From Heligmosomoides polygyrus polygyrus (Eukaryota > Nematoda > Chromadorea > Rhabditida > Heligmosomidae), in contig OX377201.1 in the NCBI GenBank assembly GCA_947396885.1, positions 28,435,923 to 28,499,922 on the forward strand: a stretch of DNA of 64,000 nucleotides, given 5' to 3'. This document shows positions 54,966 through 64,000 of the stretch, piece by piece (the stretch's first letter is position 1; the number at the start of each line of letters is the position of its first letter). The position numbers and the translations under genes are program-made. The notes below the pieces were generated by a model. It saw nothing but the letters and a program-made list of their open reading frames with translations. It ran no database searches and was not told the DNA's origin.

Positions 54966-55475
54966 CAAGAGTTAGTAGTACTATTTATCCATTCAAGTTC
55001 ATCATCATACATGATTTCAGTTTCACCCCTGAAGGGTGACCGAGGATATGCTCAGTTCGTCTCTCCGTTCAGCAAGTCCTAGCGATAATCGCTGCTGTTC
55101 GCCAGCCACTGCCGGCTGAACACATCATCCGACCGGCTAATTTCTCACTAGCCTTTTTCCTGTATGTACATAATGTATCTATCGTTTATCCTGTCAATCA
55201 CTTCTTCAATAAACTTCGCACAGCTGCTCTGGCGCTTTGTTGTGCAACAGTCCAAGCGCTTCTGGACATTGACGAATTGAGTGTGTTCTGAAGAAGCGAC
55301 ATTGGCTGTCGGTTGTTACATCTTGGAGTCCTGTTGCATAATCATAATAACTGGAGAAATTTCTTGGATGTGGAGACTGTCAGATGTTTATCCGCTGCAT
55401 TCAGAAACAAGGTAGCGCGTTACTCTCTGAGCTTTAAAGTTCCAAATATTGCGGTATTTCAATTCATTTTTAAGA
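54966..55475. other. Stretch with no recognised gene
   Basis: Contains CACCCCTGAAGGGTG (a small palindrome) and a TCTTCAATAAACTTCGCACA stretch that could be an LTR polyadenylation region. Neither is sufficient for a call. Confidence 0.3.
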
Positions 55476-55479
55476 TTCA

Positions 55480-55605
55480 AATGACTGTTACTGAAGCTGC
55501 TATGACGACGTTTTCTTGCGATCGAAACTCTGAGGAATGGGGAGTCGACCCCGCATCCTTTGCTTACCGGACAGGGTATTGCATTGCGTTTATTGACATA
55601 GACAA
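55480..55605 (-). mobile_element. SINE-2 fragment in minus orientation
   Basis: Plus-strand GAAGCTGCTATGACGACGTT, TTCTTGCGATCGAAACTC and GGGAGTCGACCCCGCATCCT mirror the T-arm end of the tRNA-like unit. It is near-identical in layout to the left half of the element at 56905. Confidence 0.6.
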
Positions 55606-55979
55606 AGCCTGCGTGGAGAACAACAAAGCCAACAATAGCCAAAACAAGTAAGGTGTCTTAGGACACAGTACAAATGAAGGACAACTAATAAAATAAAGCA
55701 AGTGATAAATAAAATGGCCAACGATTCGGAATAGCGGTGAACAGTAAAACATATAGCAAGCAAGAAACAAAATCAAACATGCAGCTATCGAGAATCTTCT
55801 ACATATACCAGCCCCTTGAAAAAAGTAAGCACTCTTCTGGCAAGTGGAGCCCTGAATTTAGTGGCCCTCAAATTCTGAGGAGAAAATCTTCATTATTTAG
55901 TGAAACCCTTCCCGTTAAAAACTTAAATGAGAAGATCATTCCTCAATTTTCTACTTCTTAAATTCTGCAAACCGTAAAA

Positions 55980-56049
55980 ATGACGTTTATGAACACCATT
56001 TGGAATGAAGTGAAAGCCTTGGTCAGAACACCTCATGGCCAGCTTGCGA
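55980..56049 (+). CDS. Possible short first exon
   Basis: An ATG opens MTFMNTIWNEVKALVRTPHG, QLA and meets a very strong donor, GCGA|GTAAGT, in phase 1. There is an in-frame stop shortly before the ATG and no clear acceptor, so it would have to be a first exon. No partner exon was found. Confidence 0.2.
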
Positions 56050-56904
56050 GTAAGTTATTTCGAGCACACTCTAACAAGTCGTTCTCCTTCTTTTTATAAG
56101 GGCTAAAAGGAGGCGTACCCGTTTCGACTAATGGTCTTACATAGCTCCAGTGTGCATTGAAAGTGTACTTGCATTCCCACTCCTCAGAGCTTTAAATAGA
56201 CTATACGTTCTACGGATCGCAAGTAAGGATATAAATTTGTAATGGGTCTCGAAAGAAAGTTTATCATCGAAAATTCTAAATCCCTTATCTCGTGCGCTAT
56301 TTCTAGGTATCGGAACCAAATTTGTATCCAAATGAATGGGAATTATTACCTATGCGAGACAGTTTAGCCAATACAGACTTGGAATGTGAAAACTTACCAA
56401 CCCGGAAGAGATTCTATGGTGAATCCCAAACGATTCAAGTTTTTTTCGTAGCAAATTTTTCGGAACCCTATCAAGGGCTCTCGAAAAGTCACATGGGTGC
56501 TTTCTTTTGCTATCATAGACCTTGATCCGGTCATTAAAGGAACACATGAGGGCTGTCTCAGTTGTCTAGCTTCTACAGAAACCGTGTTGAAAAGGTGGAA
56601 AAAGTTCTTGCTCATCAAACTAATCAACTAATCCACGTTTAACAATTTTCCCAAACACCCTAGCGAGAACTAATGTACTAATTGGCCGATAATTTACAGG
56701 ACAGTGAAGTAGAGGCTTCATAAGCACAGGGACCACGAAAGAGTGCTTTCAACATCTTGGCGCTTCACCATAATATGAAAGAGATTAAAGAAAAATTTGA
56801 GAGGGAAGGCAGTAAAAGAAATAGTGCATTTGATAAAGTGACAACGAAGCAAGTCAGGAGTCAATGTAGTTGCGCCAACCCACTTTTTAAGGCTTTTTAT
56901 TTTA

Positions 56905-57290
56905 TTTTTTAAGGCCTAAGTGGCTTTGTAAGCTGCGATGACGACGTTTTCTTTCTATCGAAACTCAAAAGCGGGAGGAGTCGAAGCCGCATTCCTTGGT
57001 TATCGGAAAGGGTTCTGCGCCATTACACCACCAGCTCTGCCTGATCGCCCGCAACATCCACATCTCTTCTCTAAAGTCCTTCAGCTTAACTGATTTTATG
57101 CAAATATCAGTGGTCAGCTCACCACGATTACAGATAGATGCGATATAATGCAACGAAGTGTGAATTTTGTGCTTCATTAAGAAGCGCGCGGTGATGTAAT
57201 GGTTATCATCCGGTCCTGTGAAACGGGGCTCGAACCCTGTCTGGCGCTCGACTTTTCATCCCAACAAACACCTTTACAGTTCAAAGCTCC
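56905..57290. mobile_element. Bidirectional tRNA-headed element (SINE-2 family)
   Basis: The left half, in minus sense, has GGTGGTGTAATGGCGCAGAA, CGGCTTCGACTCCTCCC and TGAGTTTCGATAGAAAG (plus 57035 back to 56930). The right half, in plus sense, has GCGCGCGGTGATGTAATGGT, GGGGCTCGAACCCTGTCTGG and GCGCTCGACTTTTCATC (57183-57260). Both are tRNA-like with GATGTAATGG or GGTGTAATGG D-arm and TTCGA T-loop sequences, and they point away from each other. Between them lies the family middle (CTTCAGCTTAACTGATTTTA). Confidence 0.65.
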
Positions 57291-57299
57291 GGCGTCACA

Positions 57300-59660
57300 C
57301 CTTAAAGCTACCGTATTTAACATTCTGTTCGCAAGGATTGGAAAGGAATTGTGCCCACTTCCACAGTGTATGTGTGCACCATGTGTGCATCTTCACTCTC
57401 TGTAGATTTTGAATTCCTGTTCACATTTCATTTTTCATTCATTTTTTTACCTCCACGCCTTTCTAATTGTACATCCCTTCAAAGTCAGCGGTGAAGACGA
57501 AGTACTTACGACCGCTGTTTAAGTGAATCTCTAAGAAAACATAGCAGACTCCTAACAACACATTAGCGCTACGATTTCGCGCCCCTCATATACATATTTC
57601 TCCAACTCGTTTTTCGAGCAAATTCACAAGTTCGAATCCTACAAAAATTCACATTGAGTTGTTGGTAATGTAATCAGGTTAACTAGTTTACGGTAAAAGG
57701 GTGTGATTAGTCGCAATACAATGTGTAGTAGGGACGAGCTCACGTGAACATTATCATATAAAACGGGTTTGAAAAAAGTTTGACAAACACATTTACAGCT
57801 AGTAACGGTTATTCTAAGCCTTTTTTGAGACGCATTACTTTTAGTGTTTGAATAAGGTAGGTTTCAATTTATTTCTTACAAAAAGCTCGCCGTTTTCAGC
57901 TCTCACGATATGTCCTGCATCGAAAAACTACGTTTTCCTGGGGTAAAACTTAATATGCCCATTAATACGCTAAGCGCGTATATTAGACTTCACAAGGAAA
58001 GTTTTGTGGAAAACTGACCAGACATGATTTTCAATGAATCGTGACGCACTCGGAGTGCAGACATTAACGGGACTGTCCAGTTATCGGCCGATACTGTTAA
58101 AAAATTTCAACAGCTTCCAACGGCATCTTCTTTCTAGAGTTTGAAAAGGCCGAAACCACTCAAAATCTGTGCCAACTAGCGAACGACCAGAACGGTCTGT
58201 CGGAGCTAGTAATGCAACCACCACGGCCGGGGTTGCTACTATAAAACTGACCACTGTGAAAAAAATTCACGGCAAAATTTAGGAGTTTAGGAACGGTGCT
58301 GTCGAAGCACTTTGCGAGCCCGCGCAAGATGAGGAGTCAAGGAGCCCCGTTGATGTAGTACAGAATAGCAGGTGATTCTTGTGCGAAGGTTCACAACTTC
58401 AATTCCTTCTATGTGTTCTTGTTTGGTATCGACTTGAACTGGTTCTCAGCTTGAACAGCTTTTTTGAGCTGCTGTAGGTTCGTCATCTAAAGCGATGTTT
58501 TTTGTACTACTCGATAATTTGTACTACGTTTCTTGCAGTTTTTTATTGATTGGCTAAGTGGTCCCCAAGATTAAAAGAGGAACAAGTACATGATATTAAA
58601 AAACATTCCTTTGAAAAGGCAGAAACTGATGTATGTATAAGGCCCAACTGTCATCCCTCAAGAATTTGACAGCAACGCTTTCCGTGCAGATTAAAGAGCG
58701 TTAAAGAGCTCATCGTTCTCAGATTGCTTCATGTACGCTGAAACTGAGCACTGTACCTCACTTTTAGCCAGTTTATATACCGAAACTTCCATTTAGTATT
58801 ACAATTAATCTATTGTTTGTAACGTCTATCTGGGAATGTTACTGGATTTTTGTTATATTTCGATGTATTTTGTTTTCCACTCTACTGCTATCTATAAAAC
58901 TCTACACATATGATTAGGTATGATCCCTTACTTGATATTCTTCCATTTTCTTATTCTTTTATTTTCATTGAGTGTATCTTCACACCCAATTTTAAAGCTT
59001 TTAGGTTTAGGCGCATCCGCCCCTATCCCCCCCCCCCCAACCGTAACGATCGCTCCTACGTAATATTTGGAAGGCGTTGGTGTAGTAGAAGTTTAATTAC
59101 CAAAGTATGAGGTTGGACACAGACACGGCAAATGTGCTAAAAACTGTCTGAACAACGTGCTAATCTAGTCTATGGCTAATATAGTGGCTTAAAAACTTGT
59201 TCTAGTTCTAGCGATAACTCTTCTTTAAGCGAAGTTTTTCATATGATTAACCACTTCGGAAACAACATTCCTCAGTCGGAAACTCTGGGGTTCGAAAGCA
59301 GATTAAAATTCTTCATTTGGTACCAATTTATGCCATCGGAGAAGACCATTAAGTTTAATAGTGCTCCATGTATGTCACTCGCCTTCGGTGAAAAGAGCTG
59401 AAATGGATTTGTAGCTACCTAAATTTTAATACATTTTTCGAAAGAGGTGTAACTCGCTCTATCCATCCTCTTCACCAGATTTGTCCTTCGACTGTTGAGA
59501 TCTGTGCTTTTCTAAGTTTCTCAATGCTCGTAAATCTTTTTATGTCCAGAGAGGTTAAGGTCTCTCCGTGGATTCCTAAAAATCCTATATATGTTTTTCG
59601 ATACATGTGTTTTTAAACGTTTTATTAGCGTGAATTACTGAAGTTACAAAAGCAATTACT
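57300..59660. other. Long stretch with no recognised gene
   Basis: AT-rich. Frames near 58140-58240 (AETTQNLCQLANDQNGLSEL) look protein-like for 30 codons but match no family. A run of C occurs at about 59027-59038. Confidence 0.35.
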
Positions 59661-59674
59661 ACAAGACATGTCTT

Positions 59675-59795
59675 GGGAGGGTAAAACACTAATCGGATGG
59701 TCGCTACAGCTCATTGTTTAAGCCAAACGCATTCAGATTTCCTCCACGACATGCCGCAGAAGTATAGTGCTTGGCGCGTCCTAAAAGTGTGGGTT
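59675..59795 (+). mobile_element. SINE-1 3' half fragment
   Basis: CTTGGGAGGGTAAAACACTA, CATTCAGATTTCCTCCACGA and GTATAGTGCTTGGCGCGTCC in order; the head is missing. Confidence 0.6.
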
Positions 59796-59847
59796 AATCG
59801 CCAAAATCAACCATTTTATCCATGAATAATTTAACTAGTATTTCTTT

Positions 59848-59880
59848 CATCAGAGTGACTAGTGACTAGTCACTCTGATG
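59848..59880. repeat. 33-bp near-perfect palindrome
   Basis: CATCAGAGTGACTAG and its inverse CTAGTCACTCTGATG around a 3-base centre. GAGAGTGATGAGAGTGAGAG follows, so the site is also low in complexity. Confidence 0.75.
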
Positions 59881-60411
59881 AGAGTGATGAGAGTGAGAGT
59901 AGTGACTCGTCCATGAAGCCACAAGGACCGTATTCCAAATCGTTGCACACTACTCACTTCAGAAATCGAACCGCAAATCCTTGAAAGGATGCAATGTTGA
60001 GAGTAGAAAGGATACGAACTCTTTTAGTGAGCAGCTTCGAATTTTTTCATTAATTTGCTGATCTTTGAATCTTAGAACTCGTTGCTAGCTAGTTCGACAG
60101 ACAGCATACCTAAAAACAGTGCCATCAAGGAAATGTTCATACATTTTGCATGGAACGCCACAAACTTCCTTCCCGAACTACTGCTACATGAATTAGTCTC
60201 GTGTACCATAGCAATTCGACAATAAAATTCCGTAAACACCATCCACTTAGCCTAACTTCCTTCATATAGATTTTTCGACTCATTGACTACTCATACATAG
60301 TGGACATGTCTTCGAAACGCATGCGTATAGATGGCAGTTCCCCGCTCATAACATCACGCAGAATCAAACGCCAAGTCAAGCGAACGCTTCCACCATCAAA
60401 AATACGCTACT

Positions 60412-60500
60412 AGCGCCGTCAGAGGAGGAGCCGGTTGCCGTACTGGATACCAGCGCTACCCAAAAGGGATTCAGCAACGCCTGTATTCTTACCCTTTTGA
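60412..60500 (+). mobile_element. SINE-1 copy with large internal deletion
   Basis: Head GCGCCGTCAGAGGAGGAGCC and TACTGGATACCAG run directly into the 3' end CCAAAAGGGATTCAGCAACG and TTCTTACCCTTTT. Most of the body is gone. Confidence 0.55.
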
Positions 60501-62080
60501 CACAAGGAAGAGAATGATAAAGAAAAGTTTCTGAAAATTGCGCATTTCGTTGAACTTGTTTGGTGGAGATGATAGAAGCTGTTTCGGAGAGGTCGTAAAT
60601 CAGTTAATATCCCTCCTGGAGAAAATCGTGCATAATCTGTATGACCAAATAGACTAACTTACGGTCGTGTAACTGAATAATGTTAAAAATTGTCGGATGC
60701 GCCTTGAAGAGAGGAACCCGATGATCTCAACTAGAAAACGTTTACAAAAAGATGTTGAAGAAATTATAGAAAAGTGACGCTTTCCAGTGGATTAAACCGT
60801 AGGCTTCTATTTGAAATGTCACACTAATTTATCCGAAACGGTATATTTGGTCTCGATCAGGGGAGTGCGTAAATAAAAGGTGAAATTTCGTAAATCTTAA
60901 GTCGTAAAAGTGAACTCTCTGAACTGTAGTGCAATACAAGCAAATTCCTGGAGGTTTTTCTGCTAACTGTCGTGTTATTTTAGCTCAAGCTGAACAGTTT
61001 TCTTGCCAAACTATTTCCCATTTTCATGTGACGCCTTTCAAATCAAATTTTACACGTTTCAAGAGAGTCGAATGAACTGTAGATTCGAAAACTTTACTTT
61101 AGCCTATGCATGGTAATCCATGAAAAAGCTAACATTGTTTCAATAGTCATAAAATTCTTAACTTATTATAAATTTTTTAGCTTGCATATATCTGGGATTT
61201 GTTTATTTATTTATTTATTTATTTAATACGCCGCAAGACGGCGTGCACCACCAGACAGTCAGCCATAAGATTTAGCAGAAACAAAGACGAAAAGTCGCAG
61301 CTAGAACTAAAAATTGAAAAAATCATTTCGCCGCTGAATGTTGGCGAAACCAGCAACTGCGCATGTTGTAATCCAACAAACATACTAAGTCATACGACGG
61401 AATTGCGCCATGCGTGCTGAGTGAACGCATGGCGCAATCCCATCGTGTGGCGCTCCTGATACCACCACTTTTCTGTATTTTAGAAGAAATACAGGAACAT
61501 TCCCATAGCAGAAGGACAAGAAACTTTTGGCCACTTTCAGTTGACTCCATAGACTCGATAATTGCGATTTAGACGGTGTCTACCTTGGTCAGAACGTAAT
61601 CCTATCTGAGTTGTGAACTTTGAAGAACGGGGTTCAAGTTAACACAGGCTCACTTTGAGTTTTCAGAAGTCCAGTTTAAACGCGGCAAGAGGAACCGGTA
61701 TGTACTTTGCTGCAGGAAGTAGTTACACATCCACTGCTTAATGAACGGACATCAAGCAATAGCCAGATCGCGATATTCCAATTCAGAAGCCCTGCTGCCC
61801 TTCGCCAGTTCTTTAACGAACATTTACTCTTCGAGAGTCTGCGGCATCCTAAACGGATAGGGTGGATACGATAAACTCAAGCGCAGCGCCGACAATGGAG
61901 ATCGAAGCTATCGAAACCAACTCGACCTTTTTTTTGAAATGCTACGTGCTTGGTTTTACCCCACATTGCATACCAGTTCGCTCCGCCCTATGAAGTACAA
62001 AACAAACCATAAAATACATCAGTGGCTTTCCACATGAGTGTTGCAACTTTCTGGACCCCGCTTCCAATTACGAATGATGT
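60501..62080. other. Stretch with no recognised gene
   Basis: A (TTTA)n run at 61200-61225 may be the reversed tail of a minus-strand LINE. A small inverted repeat CGCCATGCGTGCTGAGTGAA / CGCATGGCGCAAT lies near 61405-61440. No supported gene. Confidence 0.35.
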
Positions 62081-62199
62081 TCGATTGTGGACTTGTGGAC
62101 GTCAATTCTATTCGAAAGGATCAGCATGAATCTGTCACAAACAAATTTACCAGACGTTAAACAGAACGTGGATCAAAGAATACTCGTCTCCCTTTCTCT

Positions 62200-63345
62200 A
62201 AGAAACTGCCTCCAATATCTTTCTCCTGTCTGGAATGGAACGACCTATGTCAGTAGGAGTGCGATGTGCCTTGCTAGCTCTCAGGCTGAAACGGAGGTGC
62301 CTAGCCTCCTATACAGGAGGCTATTGTGTTGCACTTGCTCTCCTCTTGAACCTATCCGATTTCAAACGGCAGCCCTTCTAATGTTAGAGGAAACTTGCCA
62401 AATGTTCGCTGACGACCTCAAAGTCTATGGCTGTGTCTCTGATCCCACTACCGTGGATAAAATTCAAGCAGCAATTTCAGAAGTAATTGAATGGCCAAGT
62501 CCCATCAGCTACCTGGAGGTAAAACTAAAGTGCTGCATCTAGGTAGGAACAACAAGAAAGCTTCTTATTTCATAGAGGGTCAACAAATTGTAGAGGCTAC
62601 AGAGGTGAAAGTTCTAGGCTTTCTCATCACCGAAAATCCGAATTTGATAACCATTGCAATGATTAGCAGCAAAGGCCGCTTCTTGAATATGGCACTCCTC
62701 TTTTGGTCCTACAAAAGTGAAAAATATCGATGTCCTTGAAAAGGTTCAAAACAGCTTCACGAGGAAACTTTTCCTTAGATCGAGAAGATCTGGGTTTCGT
62801 ACAGTCCCATCAAGTTCTGAACGGAATGCGCAACTGGGTCTGGAATCATTAAACTGCCGTAGGATGAAATTTTCCTTCTTATGCTATACAGAATAATACA
62901 TGGTTCTGTCCATCTAGGCGGTCGCACTTTTTTCACATCCAGTAATTCCATTACTAGGGGCAATACAGTTGAGCATCGGTTCCCACGAGCCAGGAGCTCG
63001 GTCCGCTCCAATTTCTTCGTATGCCGAGCGGGCGCTGAGTATATCAAGTTGAGTAAGCGCATCCATATTCCTCCAAGAGTCGCAGCCTACAAAAGGGTAT
63101 TCAGGAACCACGCTTAGCCATTGCTGACGGTTTTGCTTCTTTTTTTTCTTTTCTGTGGCTATCCTGCCGGGCGGAGTCTCCGATCGGCCAACCGTTGTTA
63201 AGCTGTTTTTAAACATAACTGACTTTTTTTATTCCACTGTCTTAAAGTTACGTTATTGTGTTCATTGGTTTCGATGGTGAGCTCGCTCACGTGGATCGCT
63301 TTACATGTGTTGTATCACATGTCGGAATAAATAAATACATAAATG
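62200..63345 (+). mobile_element. CR1-like LINE, 3' part, decayed
   Basis: A frame at 62087-62542 contains CQMFADDLKVYGCVSDP, the reverse transcriptase catalytic FADD block, with IQAAISEVIEWP after it. Frame changes then give KVLHLGRNNKKASYFIEGQQ, VKVLGFLITENP and, at 62733 onward, VLEKVQNSFTRKLFLRS, the order seen in CR1/jockey-type elements. A tail AATAAATAAATACATAAATG ends it at about 63345. Multiple stops and shifts make it inactive. Confidence 0.75.
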
Positions 63346-63489
63346 GAAATGGAAAGGTTAGTTAAGCAAAGAAATAAGTCGGATTCGAGAAGCCTGTGCA
63401 CAGAAAAGAAATGAGCTATAAGTAGAGACCATTAGAGTGAGCACGTCTTTATAACACGGTCCACATAAATTTGGACTCCTGTTGGTGGT

Positions 63490-63611
63490 TGACCAAAGAT
63501 CACACGAACGAAAATTCACGATTTATGACCTAAAATGTCGTAAATCGTAAATCGTTAAAAATTGGGCAAAAATAGCCATAAATCATCAAATCGTAATTAC
63601 ACACACCCCTG
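63490..63611 (-). mobile_element. Possible hAT element terminus
   Basis: Read on the minus strand it starts CAGGGGTGTGTGTAATTACG and continues with ATTTGATGATTTATGGC and TTTACGATTTACGACA repeats. CAGGGGTG ends with short internal subrepeats are common for hAT transposons. The other end was not found nearby. Confidence 0.35.
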
Positions 63612-64000
63612 GTCTAGGTGGATGCCTCTAGTTCCTATTTCTGGCTAAGGTAGTTCGACGACGCAGCCATGCCGCGAGAAAACTGCAATTTCCTTCGCTG
63701 TCAGAAAAAAAACGCTCCCATCTTAACCCTCAATTGTCCCTACACCCCCACTGTCCCCTGTCCCTTCCATAAATCGACTTATGGAATGCACTTGCTGAAT
63801 TTCAAAAAAAACCTCTGTAGGGCATTCTGTGGGACGTAATAGCACAGAAGGTCGCGATTATCTTGAAGGGAAAATGTACACTTTCACCCAGAAATATGCA
63901 ACTGCTGCGACGAGTCGCTTATAAATCAGCGAAAACACCAAACACCAGAGATGAGTGCCGCAGTAACGACCCTGTGTTGCGCTTAGCATATTCACACGTG
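63612..64000. other. Stretch with no recognised gene
   Basis: No frame with a domain and no splice-supported exon up to the window edge. Confidence 0.35.

Noticed and set aside
1..64000. CRISPR arrays, bacterial operons, ribosome binding sites or rho-independent terminators
   Set aside because: The DNA is nematode-like nuclear sequence. The hairpin with a T run at 37232-37267 resembles a terminator but is part of a palindromic repeat.

Overview
The window is eukaryotic genomic DNA of nematode type, most likely a strongylid or hookworm-like worm. The clues are short introns ending in TTTCAG-type acceptors, an RTE-clade LINE and several mariner elements of the kind known from hookworms, a dense tRNA-derived SINE, roughly 40% GC, and an assembly gap of 200 N. 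There are no bacterial operons, and long open frames occur only inside transposable elements. The species call is inference.

About half of what can be recognised is mobile DNA. From left to right: a composite mariner (1.6-3.3 kb) carrying a nested miniature element; two short foldback elements; the first exons of a candidate host gene (gene A: 4168-4237, 6330-6449, perhaps 8635-8782); a second copy of the composite mariner (9.6-10.95 kb); a mariner relic (13 kb); a GC-rich LTR-like island on the minus strand (15.7-16.2 kb); a 478-bp foldback (21.2-21.7 kb); a third mariner with a mutated catalytic triad (22.3-23.5 kb); a mariner relic and a candidate minus-strand gene end (27.2-28.6 kb); the N gap; a candidate exon pair (30.5-30.8 kb); and a roughly 4-kb modular palindrome (33.2-37.4 kb), which is the most striking object here.

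Further right lie a short Tc1/mariner element with good terminal repeats (39.1-39.9 kb); a GC-rich block with the first exon of a paralogous gene (gene B: 44048-44108); a nearly full-length but frameshifted RTE retrotransposon with a perfect 12-bp target duplication (44470-47883); a 358-bp truncated RTE copy with its own target duplication (49972-50329); the second exon of gene B (52098-52214); minisatellite and foldback DNA (53-54.3 kb); tRNA-headed repeats; and at the right edge a decayed CR1-like LINE (62.2-63.3 kb) and a possible hAT terminus.

Genes A and B appear to be paralogues. Both begin MGS, have a short basic first exon ending in phase 1, and then a symmetric phase 1-1 exon of 117-120 bp that is about half identical at protein level. 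The family is not recognised. If the models are right, intron 1 grew from about 2 kb in gene A to about 8 kb in gene B, largely by RTE and SINE insertion. At least 18 copies or fragments of one tRNA-derived SINE are scattered through the window, and a second family carries tRNA-like heads that in one copy point away from each other.
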